Shown: positions 53,901 to 63,153 of the stretch, one piece after another
How positions within the stretch are numbered: the first letter of the stretch is position 1
How the letters are laid out: each line of letters opens with the position of its first letter
Source of the DNA: Enoplolaimus lenunculus
Lineage: Eukaryota > Nematoda > Enoplea > Enoplida > Thoracostomopsidae
Assembly: GCA_030248215.1 (NCBI GenBank)
Contig: JASANG010003119.1
Span: 248,001 to 312,000 of the forward strand
Length of the DNA: 64,000 bases
Direction of reading: 5' to 3'
Notes under the pieces: model-generated
The model's database searches: none
Seen by the model: the letters and a program-made list of their open reading frames with translations, nothing else
Told to the model about the DNA's origin: nothing
Program-made: the position numbers and the translations under genes

Positions 53901-54851
53901 GAGCTTATTGGATTGGCACAACCAACAGGCGTCTTATTATTTTTAAACATTAGGCACGTACTTAAGTTTAATGGAATCAACTTTCGAGATGTGTTGCCGG
54001 GTTTGGGTGCTCTTCCCTGGAGTTGTCGTATTCCTGGGACATAGAAGTCGGGTGCTATATTCCCAAATGCGTATAGCATCTATTACCAATTATCGTTCGG
54101 TTTTCCAGCGTTACAAACTCGTACAATTGGAAGACTAGAAATTTGCACAGGACGTTTTCATCCTAACGATCTGTATATATTACTTAGTAAAGACTACGTG
54201 CCTAATATACATTCCCTAAATAGAAACTATCCATTTTTGTGTATTGACGAAAAAATAAGACATTGACAGAACATTGAGCAGAAATGGTTATAGATTTTAG
54301 CAGTAAATTTGTCAAATCGTTGAAGATTTATTCAAAATATATCTGCCGTAGGCCAATCTGATATTTAGGCAATTTATCAATTCGCCTAGGCCAGTCTGCT
54401 ATTCTGAGCAAATAGTAGATTGGCCTAGGCCAAATAGCGATTGTATTAAGATGTAGCAAAACAACAGTGTTGTAAAACCAACGTTGATTGCTAATGGTAT
54501 TGTGTCTGTCCAAATAATTAAATCTGATTGGGTTTATAAGTTTGTTAGCAGTTCACCCTAGGCGAAACTGCTATTACGCTAAATAGCAGATTGGCCTAGG
54601 CCCTCATGAGCACTAGAAAGCATGCATTCGTTGCTTGTTCCTCTCTGTGTATTTTTTCATTACCTATTAAACGTTTTCGCTACTCGAACGAACGTCGCTT
54701 TGTGATCTGGCGGTAACGCAAATCTATATATAATTGTAATGAAGTAGTACAAGCATAAAAATATAAATAATTCGAGGTACACTGCTTTGTATAAGCTGCC
54801 TTTCCATCGCAATAGTAATTTGAAGAAACTACCTGAATACGAGATGGTCAT
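50913..54851 (-). CDS. bestrophin anion channel, compact form, 340 aa, 5 exons
   Basis: Bestrophins are Ca2+-gated pentameric anion channels of plasma or organelle membranes. Exons 54664-54851, 53375-53551, 51977-52445, 51112-51216, 50913-50996; all joins are in phase with GT/AG. Motifs in order: [44 protein letters not shown] with [42 protein letters not shown] with [47 protein letters not shown], containing the acidic Ca2+ clasp; IVDE. Compared with human BEST1, the eight residues after MTITYT are missing and the long C-terminal tail is absent. The last exon (FTKHMDDQ...[12 protein letters not shown]) is inferred from phase and the D-x-Y-W match, and is the least certain part. A candidate trans-splice acceptor 'ttttaactcag' (54876-54886) and a two-codon upstream ORF precede the start. 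Confidence 0.9.
51556..51888. mobile_element. MITE, TAAGCCC family, in bestrophin intron
   Basis: The right end 'cttgcacgtgtgaatagggc' is full. The interior repeats CTTGCAGCTGCAAG. The left part is joined to 'cctcttcgcgcatgaatg', which looks like a piggyBac-MITE left end, so the copy is probably composite. It sits in the intron between exons 3 and 4. Confidence 0.5.
52711..52931. mobile_element. piggyBac-like MITE with tRNA-like segment, 3'-shortened
   Basis: TTAA 52707-52710, left 'ccctttctcacatgaatatt'; right 'aacgtaagggg' followed by TCAA. The tRNA-like part is intact in layout. The inner right portion (to 'gcctacagg...') is missing. It lies in the bestrophin intron between exons 2 and 3. 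Confidence 0.7.
53086..53255. mobile_element. MITE with GGGCCCGAAGCC / GGCTACGGGCC ends
   Basis: 'acgggcccgaagccaaggga' at the left and 'gctggctacgggcctg' at the right are inverted. Two copies of 'ttagccccctccc' lie inside. Related to 12427-12890. Confidence 0.5.
53616..53880. mobile_element. telomere-repeat MITE, longest copy
   Basis: 265 bp; left 'ggccaatgtataaaacagga', right 'ccctgttctatacatgggcc'. The block 'cctaagcctaagcaaaa.aattagtct' is present twice, so the right half was duplicated. Flanks atcaaatc / atccaata agree at 6 of 8. It lies in bestrophin intron 1. Confidence 0.75.
54340..54610. repeat. repeated GGCCTAGGCC palindrome cluster
   Basis: 'aaatagcagattggcctagg'-type phrases occur three times (about 54362, 54412 and 54585), some inverted, each centred on CCTAGG. 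Probably a small foldback element inside bestrophin intron 1. Confidence 0.55.
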
Positions 54852-54875
54852 TTTTTAAAATTCTACTTCATTTTG

Positions 54876-54886
54876 CTGAGTTAAAA
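54876..54886 (-). promoter_or_regulatory. candidate trans-splice acceptor of bestrophin
   Basis: TTTTAACTCAG on the minus strand, 24 bases before the start codon. The upstream ATG between them opens a two-codon frame (Met-Lys-stop). Confidence 0.35.
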
Positions 54887-55801
54887 TAACGTCGCATGTT
54901 AATAGTTTGAAAAAATTCGATAGTATACAGATAACACTGAAAAAGTAACATATATATAGGTGGCTCTTGTACAATTTTTTCACAGTTTTTTAAAAATTTT
55001 CAGTTTGTAACATAACTTAATAGGATTAGGCTTGGGTGTAGGTTTCAGCTTAAAACTGGTAAGTGGAAGGCAGGCTTTTAGCCAGCTCAAAATCCTAGTT
55101 AAGTCTAAAATTTTCTACAATGACAGGCAAGCGTTTTAGATAATTTATAGGTGAAGTTAAAACATTTGGAGTGCGGCAAAATTCAGGGGCAACGCGAACG
55201 CTAACTATCTTCTGGATACGGGACCCATCAGGGTCAGCGCATGGAATGCTGAGGCTCTTCTGAATAACATTCGGGCGAGGCCCTTTAGTGGAGGATTCAT
55301 AGGTTTCTGACGGGACGGCGGGCTTATAAAGTTTTAAATTTGTGAAAATAACGCCCTGAAAGTGATGCTAACGTTTGACATATCACAGAGAAAGCGCTTC
55401 GCCGAAAACCTGAAAGTACCATCATAGTACAACACAACTCCGGTCATGTTTCCGAGTATTTAGCTGACCTGTTTCTAAAGATTTAAACTGGTTTGTTTCG
55501 GACGATTTCGCTGGCTTGACAATGACGATTTGGCCAATGCCAATTTTGCCTAAATTATATATGTGAAAAACAATTGTTCACCGGACATTTTATAGGCTAT
55601 AAAAGTTAAAGAAAAACCTCGCGTTGCAAGAATTTTAGAATTAAAGTAGCTAGAATTTTATTTTGGACAAGCATGCATAACTCAAGCAACGCTATTGCGA
55701 GCAAGCGGAACGAGGGAAAAATTTCACTCTAAAGCCGTCCCAAGTTAACTATAAGAGCCTGCCCGCTGGCAAGTTCCCTGTTTTCCGCAGTGACCAATCT
55801 T
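54887..55801. other. intergenic, no gene seen
   Basis: No supported gene. GC content is slightly higher than elsewhere. Confidence 0.35.
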
Positions 55802-56112
55802 TCAATGTCCTAGCCTCCCATAGTGTCCCCGGCTCCAAGTATCCCAGTCTCCCAATCCTCCAGTGTCTCAATCTCACAGTTTCCCTTTATGGTAGGAAAA
55901 CAACACGCGGCTAAGTTTTTGCTTATAACTTAGCATAAGTGTATCATTAAATCCAATCCAAAGCTTAAGCTTGCCCTCCGCGATTCTCCCATTCTGTCAG
56001 TGTCCCAGTTTCCCGGATTCCATATGTTCACAGTCTCCTAGAGTCCCAGTGCCCCAGCGTACCAGTCTTCCAATGTCCCAGTGTTCCATTATTCTAGTCT
56101 CCCAGTAGCCCG
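55802..56112. repeat. degenerate TCCCAGTGT minisatellite, two blocks
   Basis: Blocks 55802-55888 and 55984-56112 consist of variants of a 9-10 bp unit (tcccagtct, tcccaatcc, tcccagtgt). About 95 bp of unrelated sequence with AAGCTTAAGC separates them. Confidence 0.7.
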
Positions 56113-56551
56113 ACGCCTTTAAATTTGGGGGTTCGGAAGGCATGCAGACCGGTCCTGATGGATCTGTACATATAGGTACGACTAGCGGCTTGCAAACAGT
56201 TATAAATGCACATTGTAGTGTTTACCTGAAAAAATCAAACGCGAACATATCAAAATTTAGTCAAACTTTGCCAAGAACCATAGTTAGCAAAACCGACACT
56301 TAATTCGGCGACAGTTTTACTTAATTTTAAGTATATTTTTAGTGAGTGTATGAAAGCTTTTCTCATTGCCATTCCTCGCTGACCATCTGACTTAGTTTTT
56401 AACAACGAATCTGTAGAAAGCACTTGCATGAAGGTAAGCTAAAAACGCACAACAATGTTCCCAACCTATATATATTTTGAATTTTGCGGTTTCAAAACAA
56501 TGGCTTTAACTGCCGTGTTTTTGTTTTTATGCGTCAGTCACTAACGACTAG

Positions 56552-56660
56552 TGATGGGCATCGGATATTTTTTATATCCGAATATCCGGCAATTCTCGCC
56601 GGATGTTTATCCAGATATCCAGGTATCCGGATCTCTTGGCCTGATATATCCGGATATCTC
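56552..56660. mobile_element. one end of a TAGTGATGGGCATCGGATA element
   Basis: 'tagtgatgggcatcggatat' followed by repeated ATATCCGG phrases is typical of a hAT-like end. No opposite end was found. Confidence 0.4.
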
Positions 56661-57097
56661 TAATTAAATTTCTGTTTCTAATATCCGAAACTAGATTTTA
56701 TGTTTTTGGGGTTTCCGAACCTCAATTTTTGTTTCTTCTTGTTTTAACTGGTTACTCTATAGGCAATACTCTGACCCACAAAGTGATTGTTTTATGAGCA
56801 TAAAACATACGATTATAAAATCGTTATTTATAATGCAGGTCCCTTAATAGTTGTAGGTATTCGGTTAAGAAGATTGCTACTGATTAATCAAATACTTGAT
56901 CTGGCCACCTGAAATTGATTTGGTTTTCGCCTGATTTAAACCACTGCTACAGAGATTCTGTTGAATGTCACCCCTTTCTCGAAATATATGTACGTGAATC
57001 GTTATAAATTCCAAGAAGAAAAAACCACATAGTAAGATACTTTACGCTTTCATACAAACATCAGCCAATGCTTCGTTTAGTAACACCCCGCTTTCAG
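56661..57097. other. intergenic, no gene seen
   Basis: AT-rich, no supported feature. Confidence 0.35.
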
Positions 57098-57252
57098 CGG
57101 CGGATCCAGAAATTTTTGATGGTGGGGCGGGCAGGCAAATGTTATAAAACGCAATTTTTCATCAGAGGGCGAAAATTGTACGGCAAGGGGGACCTTACCG
57201 TTTTATCACAAAAAACTGCTGACGGGGAAGTACGTAGTTCTCTGGATCCGCA
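57098..57252. mobile_element. GCGGATCCAG-ended MITE
   Basis: Left 'agcggcggatccagaaattt' and right 'gtagttctctggatccgc'. Interior 'accttaccgttttatcaca' is shared with 8229-8300 and 14764-14957 in inverse orientation. Confidence 0.6.
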
Positions 57253-57379
57253 TAAAGACCAAAGTCAAACAGCTCTAAATTTTACAAAACGTAAATACGT
57301 TCTGTAGAACTGACACGACTTTTGACTTTAAACAAATTTTTGTCCGCTGCCCTGAAAGGAATAACGATTTTTTTCAAGA

Positions 57380-57545
57380 CTCCGAACTAGTAAGCTTTAG
57401 CTTATTTTCTGGTTTTTCTTAAGCTTTATGCCTATGTTTAATAGTTGTGGGCGTGTATATCCTTACGCTGAGGCTTAGGCTTACACTTGGGAATTTGCTT
57501 ATAGATACGACAGTTACGTCCCTCAAAGTAAAGATTTAACCCAAA
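57380..57545. repeat. degenerate telomere-repeat MITE remnant
   Basis: 'taagctttagcttattttct' and 'gctgaggcttaggcttacac' match the core of the family; the terminal repeats are eroded. Confidence 0.4.
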
Positions 57546-58469
57546 TTTTTAAAACAAAAGTACTGTCGTAGTTTTTCATAATTTGAATTTTAATTCTTCG
57601 GGACGAATTTGTTTCAATTCGCAAAAATTCCGTTTAAAATTAGCGCAAAACAAACGCTAGCGATTGAGTAGAAAAAAAATTTCCTTCTTCACATTTCAGC
57701 TACGTAAACGAAAAGGTATGGCGATCAGGAACTATACGATGAGTTCTGTCAAATATTGGTTTGTTAAGTGCGTAGGTGGGCTTAATTGCAGTCGGTAGAT
57801 TTGTAGTATTTTAGCTGCTTAATCCAGTTAGGTATTTTAAATATGCAAATTATTGCGAAATCCGGAACGACGCTAGGAACATATTTAAGCGGTGTTTTCG
57901 AAAGAATTCGTGTTCTTATTGCTCGACGTCTCTGTTTATTTGAATAAATCAGCGTTCTTTTTGCTGTGCTTTTCTGATTATTTTCTGCGTAATACAGGTA
58001 GGTCTGCATAATTCAAGGCGGAATTTTAGCTTCCTTCATCAGGGTTGGGTAAATGTATAACAAGGTTTATTTTAACCGCATGTCGCTCCTATACTTGTTT
58101 GTGCCCTCAAGCAGGTTAAGTTGGTTAATAGCAGTTGCGTTTGAGCGTTAAGCCCATCCTTGGGTTTGTTAAAGTAGAATTCTAGTGGTGACCAAAAGAG
58201 ATTCCTATGTAATCATAGAATCTGGTACACATATACATCCAATCATCATACAGCGTATTTTTTCCAAGTGTTAATACTCTTGTGTAAATACGTTGAGCCC
58301 TCTCAACCCGAAGCTGTGAAATAGGGCTAAGAGCACAGCACCAAATCTGAATAGCGGATAGCCGGGTCCATGTGAATGACGATGCTTACTTTGAACAATG
58401 CGACTAGGCGCAACATCCTTATCACCGTGCAACATCTCCCCAGTCCAACATTACTCATCAGTTGCTTTT
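57546..58469. other. upstream region of the heat-shock gene
   Basis: No gene seen. No canonical heat-shock element (alternating nGAAn/nTTCn at 5-bp spacing) is evident in the last 300 bases. The nearest candidate, 'aaagaattcgtgttct' at about 57900, is far upstream and imperfect. Confidence 0.35.
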
Positions 58470-58474
58470 AGAAT

Positions 58475-59951
58475 ATGTCGCTTATGCCATGGATGGCTCC
58501 GTGGGAAGAGAGCATGGTGCCTTCTCGTCTATACAATCAATTCTTTGGAATGGCTCCATTTATCGATCAGGAGATGCGTGACATGGACCAAATGCAACGG
58601 CATGTGATGAGGTAAATTTTCGGTGCACAAACCATTTTCAGATATAGTTAAGTTTTACAATCAGGATAACAGGAATGTAACGGTAGCAATATGAGGGTAA
58701 ACTCCGCAATCAGGATAACAAGCGAAAGTGTAGCGGCACTTTAGGGGTAGCGCAAATCTTATTCTGACGATTTATTTGAAAGACTGACTTCATATAAGCT
58801 TCAATACTCGGTTCGCTCGCGAAATTGTCAATTCTCAGCCGAACATCTGCATGTGTCAAAAACATCGGCGTGCGACATTAGCATAAACTTGGGAGCTGCA
58901 GTTTTCCCCACCGTCAGAGCAAATTATTAGTAGGCAACTACGCTCTGTTTGCCGAGTCAGGGTTAGTAATGAGCGGGACAAGAATTGGTGATGTGGGAAG
59001 CTGGTGTGGATGTGGGAAGTATGAAAAAACATAGCGAAATGTCTTTCAGGCGAATGATGAGCCAGCTGCCACATGCGCGTTCGGGAATATCCGAAGTGAT
59101 CAACGATGAGTCAAAATTCCAGATAAATTTGGACGTTTCGCATTTTACACCGGAAGAAATAAAGGTGAGAATGCTTTTCTCGTTTCTAGTAAAACATGCG
59201 TGCTGTGGTGTGCTTGGGTTGGAAAGGTTTTTTGCGAAATAGCACTTAGAAAATATACTTTTCAGCTTAAAATTTAGAGCTAATCCTCCCGAACTACTAT
59301 CTCAATTAGCAAGTTTCAAAACTATTCAATGGTTAATTCATCCATTTTTTATAGTTCCCAAGCTACAAACAAGAGATCTTGGTATATTGCCAACTGATAC
59401 AACACTTAGAGAATTCAAATTTTTTGGTAAATTGGTTGTTTCCAAACTTTTTAGGTAAAGACTGTTGGCAATAATGTAACAATTGAAGGCAAGCACGAGG
59501 AACGCGCCGATGAGCATGGATATGTCAGTCGAACTTTCAGCCGACGCTATACTTTACCAAACGTGAGTTCGGGCCAAGTTTCTTGGTTGTTACCATTTAT
59601 AGCGTAAACTCTAGACATTGCATGCTAAAGCTACTTACTTTTATTTCAACGCTAAAGCTACTTATTAATATTTCAAATACTTTTGGTGATTTATTAATAT
59701 TTCAAATACTTTTGGTGATTTTGTCGCTGTAGCATTAAGAACTGCTCAGTAAGATATCCAAAATGCAGCCTGCTCGTTTAAACCTGTAGGATGTGAAGCC
59801 AGAAACTGTTATGTCAAAGTTATCGCCAACTGGAGTTCTCACAATCGAAGGTCCAAAAATGATGATTGAAGGCGCAAAGAACGAACGGATTGTACCAATT
59901 GAACACACTCCTGGGGAGAGCAAGAAAGTCGAGCAGCTGAAGAAGAAATAA
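58475..59951 (+). CDS. small heat-shock protein (HSP-16/HSP20 type), 4 exons, frame break in last exon
   Basis: ATP-independent chaperone with an alpha-crystallin domain. Exons 58475-58611, 59050-59164, 59455-59562, 59789-59951; GT/AG joins in phase. N-terminus MSLMPWM...[10 protein letters not shown] then [10 protein letters not shown] as in nematode HSP-16. The alpha-crystallin domain runs [58 protein letters not shown], then [20 protein letters not shown]. After EGAK (near 59878) one extra A shifts the frame: as written the protein stops at 59900-59902 after about 157 residues. The shifted frame continues with [19 protein letters not shown] to TAA 59949-59951, which is the expected tail with its I-x-I type motif (IVPI). 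Sequencing error or a real truncating allele are both possible. 'gttgcttttag' ends 3 bases before the ATG, a likely SL acceptor. Confidence 0.92.
59664..59724. repeat. 30-bp tandem duplication in last intron of heat-shock gene
   Basis: 'tattaatatttcaaatactt' plus 'ttggtgattt' occurs twice in a row just before the last exon. Confidence 0.8.
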
Positions 59952-60192
59952 TTTGTACAATGTATTGCTTTGGCTTTAAAGAGTCGGGTCTTTCGTTTAC
60001 TAGTTCTTACATCTAAGAGTCGGCCTTTTCTTTACTAGTTCTATTTCTTGAAACATAAGCTTAAATGCTCATGTAAGGCTTATAAATAGCTTAAAGTAGG
60101 TATAAATAGCTGAGGAATAGCTGTACTTTAGTACCTTTGGTGTGATAATTTAATTTAAAAAGTTTGCTTATTTATTTGGTTTGAATTTGTGC

Positions 60193-60198
60193 AATAAA
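60193..60198 (+). terminator. polyadenylation signal candidate of heat-shock gene
   Basis: AATAAA about 240 bp after the expected stop codon. An imperfect 40-bp direct repeat (agtcggnctttn(c/t)tttactagtt) lies in the 3' UTR at 59985-60050. Confidence 0.35.
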
Positions 60199-61901
60199 AT
60201 ACATTCAATTTGCCTTGCTACTTACTCTCAGGCTGTACCTTAAACTTCCGGCTCGCAAGCTAATATAAAAGTTGAGATATAAAAGTTGAGGCAGATTTAA
60301 TGACTCGGATTAGCTTTCCTTAACCCAAGCATAACGCCAGTTGTTACTTAAGTAACCAAAATTAAATCATTCCAAATTTCTTAGAGTACTTTTGGCGTTG
60401 TATTATTGAAATCAACACAGAACTATAACAGACGTATGTGTATATTTCCGAAAGAAAATCTTTAAAATGTACAATCAGAGCCTCTCACTGTGAACCATGT
60501 GTCGTTCGAAATGGCCAAGATAAATGGTGTTTATGCGGGTATGGCATAACGGCTGTCTATCTATAAATCACGTGCAAAATAACCGTCACACAGCTAGCAA
60601 CATGGCCGGATTAAGGTGGTAGGTGGTGCTGGGTCCATATGACTAAGCAGGCCCATGTATGGCCTATCTTCGTTCAGGGCCGCATCCCTTTCTGGTAGGA
60701 CCGTAAAAAGCGGACTTTGATTTTTGACCATATTTCTTGCTAGACTTTAAGCTTAGGTTATTCATTCGTTAACGCTTTGGGCTTTGGCTTTTAGTAATGA
60801 TGCCAGAAACTTAATACAGACACTTGCAGTCGACAGTTCAATCAAAAATAAACAGATCTAAGTGGTATGGGGTTCATATTTATCCAAGATAAACTGGGCC
60901 GGAGAACACAATGGGTACTCTTTTATTTCATAGTTCTGATGGCTTGTTCCGTTCGGTGGGAGTCGTGGACTCCATGAGCCCCTTTCATTCGGCGCTGACG
61001 AGCAACTAAGCTCATAACCCTTTAATCCGGCGCTGACTAGCAACCAACAATTTTAAAAACGCGCTGACTAGCAACTAGGAATAATTTTAAAAACGCAACG
61101 TAACCCGCGAAATAATGCAATCCATGGCTGACACGGTGAATAAACATCAACATAGAAAAAATAAAATCTATACGTTCATGGGTATCAGAGGACCCATACT
61201 AAGGCCAATAGGATAAAGGCCAGACAGCGTCACTGACTAGCTAGCTTACCACGAAGGATTCCGTTTGTAACAATTGGGAATATATTTTTCGGCTTGAACA
61301 CAAATAGCAACCTAACGATCATAAGACCATTTTGGTTTTTTGGGCCACTTATCGACAGCGCGCAACTGGAACGCAATTTTAAGCATACATGAAACGTCTA
61401 AGCAAACGTTTTGATTATCCATACGCTTTACAAGCGGTGGGTACAGTAGCTGGGTAAATCAAACAGGAATTTGAAACTGTGCGTACGTCTATCATGGCAG
61501 GCACGGGGCATATGGAACAGTCTAAAACTGTTGGCTTGAAAGTGGTTTTGTAGGTTTTTTGTTGATTTTACTAATGACATTTAGTAAATTTCAGAAATGT
61601 ACAAATTTGTTTTAGGAACTAGTTTTTTTTGCTGGGAAAGGAGGTATATAGGCAGGTCTTCCAGAACCACACCGCTCAATAAATTTCTACAGAGCACTTT
61701 TGTGATACTGTGTTTTCAGCGCTCCGGTATTCAGAAACGCTTAGTGTGGGGAGGCTTGAGTGGGAAGCTCGCATCCTGCATAGGGTTTCTTTAAAATCGG
61801 ATGGGGGTTCAGGAGGGCAACAACTTCCATTATTGGAAAGAAAAATAGCGTAGGGGACTTATTTCATTCATATTAAATTACCGCTAGAGTGAGCGGATTA
61901 T
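60199..61901. other. intergenic with repeat fragments
   Basis: One end of the telomere-repeat family (ggcccatgtatggcctatct) is at about 60651, followed by a worn core. 'gcgctgac(g/t)agcaact' repeats at 60990-61075. No gene supported. Confidence 0.4.
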
Positions 61902-62081
61902 GGCCCAAGTAAAAGGACTGAAGCGGAACGTTTTTCAGCAAATCTTAAACTTTAGCCTAAGTGTTTGCTTTTAGCCTTAGACTTCGACTTTTAGGTATAA
62001 GCACTTTCTTACACTTACACTTAGGCTTAGGCTTAGGAACACACTTATGCTACTATTACGACCCTGTTGTATACATTAACC
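61902..62081. mobile_element. telomere-repeat MITE, diverged copy
   Basis: Left 'ggcccaagtaaaaggactga'; right 'accctgttgtatacattaacc'. Core 'cacttaggcttaggcttagg'. The flanks do not match. Confidence 0.55.
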
Positions 62082-62531
62082 GTCGTTTTTAACACTAATC
62101 AATACCAACTGGTGAAAGAAATTGTGCTGGTTTAAAAATCACAACGAACGTTAACAGAAAATTCTATTATTGAAATTAAATTATAATCATACAAATGTCT
62201 AGTTTTGACTTTTGACTGTTGTCGTTGGCATTTTTTTAGATAAAAACATCTGTTTGAGCTCGCTGTTCGCCCTAAACTTCGGCTATGGTCAGCTTAAAGC
62301 TATTTGACTTTAAAAAACCAGGGGCGTATACAATGTGGCACACACGGTTGCGTACCGAAAAACAACGGAAAAACGGTATTTTTCGGTTTCCGTTTTTTTT
62401 CTGAAGCGGTATGAAATCGGTAAAAAAGTGTAAAAAAGTTTTTATAAAAATATCACAATTCTAGCAAATATATAACTAACGTAACAGCCAAAGAACGTTG
62501 CGGAATACAGCAAAAATTGGTTTTCTTACAG

Positions 62532-62675
62532 TCGAAACGTGTGATTCGCCATGTCTGCAATGGAGCTGAAATGGAAGCTGACGTATTTTCTGTTGCCTCA
62601 ACGAGATCTAATTATGCTGACGATGTTTTTGCTGATGACGCCTACTTCTTTGATCTTAAAATAACTGTTATGTAG
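62532..62675 (+). CDS. possible terminal exon of an unidentified gene
   Basis: A strong acceptor 'ggttttcttacag' is followed by 47 codons in phase 0 (SKRVIRHVCNGAEMEADVFS ... FDLKITVM) to TAG. Composition is protein-like (acidic, YADDVFADDAYFFD), unlike the flanking AT-rich DNA. No upstream partner exon or family was identified; chance remains likely. Confidence 0.25.
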   Translation, partial: SKRVIRHVCNGAEMEADVFSVASTRSNYADDVFADDAYFFDLKITVM

Positions 62676-62763
62676 CTGCTAATACATATGTTGATTTTGT
62701 TGTGTTCGCCTTGATCTACATTCTCGGTAGTGTGACGAGATAGCTTCGAACTCAGCTTCTTAT

Positions 62764-62835
62764 TACTGTAGTTACCCGAATAACACGAGGGGGTCCGCGT
62801 TTTGAGTCCTAATCAACAGTTATCTGTAACTCTTA
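62764..62835. repeat. end fragment of CTGTAGTGACC MITE
   Basis: 'tactgtagttacccgaataa' then 'gagggggtccgcgttttgag' matches, in inverse orientation, the right end of 9109-9415. Confidence 0.5.
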
Positions 62836-62896
62836 AACTCTGTCAGTGGGTGCAGGCCATAACAGGTTATATTTTTCTTGGTTTGGACCAATATCT

Positions 62897-63153
62897 TTAC
62901 ACTCTGAATTCCAGTGAGTGGATTTAAACTCAGAATGAGTTGAATCACTCAGTCTGAGTTATTCAACTATCAGAACTCAAAAGTCTGAGTTTATTCAACT
63001 CATTCTGATTTAGTTAAGCAACTCACCCGGAGTCAACACAACTCACAGTGAATATCAAGTAAACTCTGAGTGAGTTAAAGTTTGCTGTTAACTCAGAAAT
63101 AAATAATTTTCCGTCTGAGTTGATTAATTAACTCATTGAAATTTACAGTGTAC
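62897..63153. mobile_element. CTGAGT-rich foldback MITE
   Basis: Left 'ttacactctgaattccagtg' and right 'ttgaaatttacagtgta' are inverted. In between, AACTCAGA and TCTGAGTT motifs alternate about a dozen times, so many internal hairpins are possible. Confidence 0.6.

Noticed and set aside
53881-54050. plus-strand open stretch after the telomere-repeat MITE
   Set aside because: It looked faintly like a glutathione S-transferase N-terminus, but no motif is firm and it lies in bestrophin intron 1.
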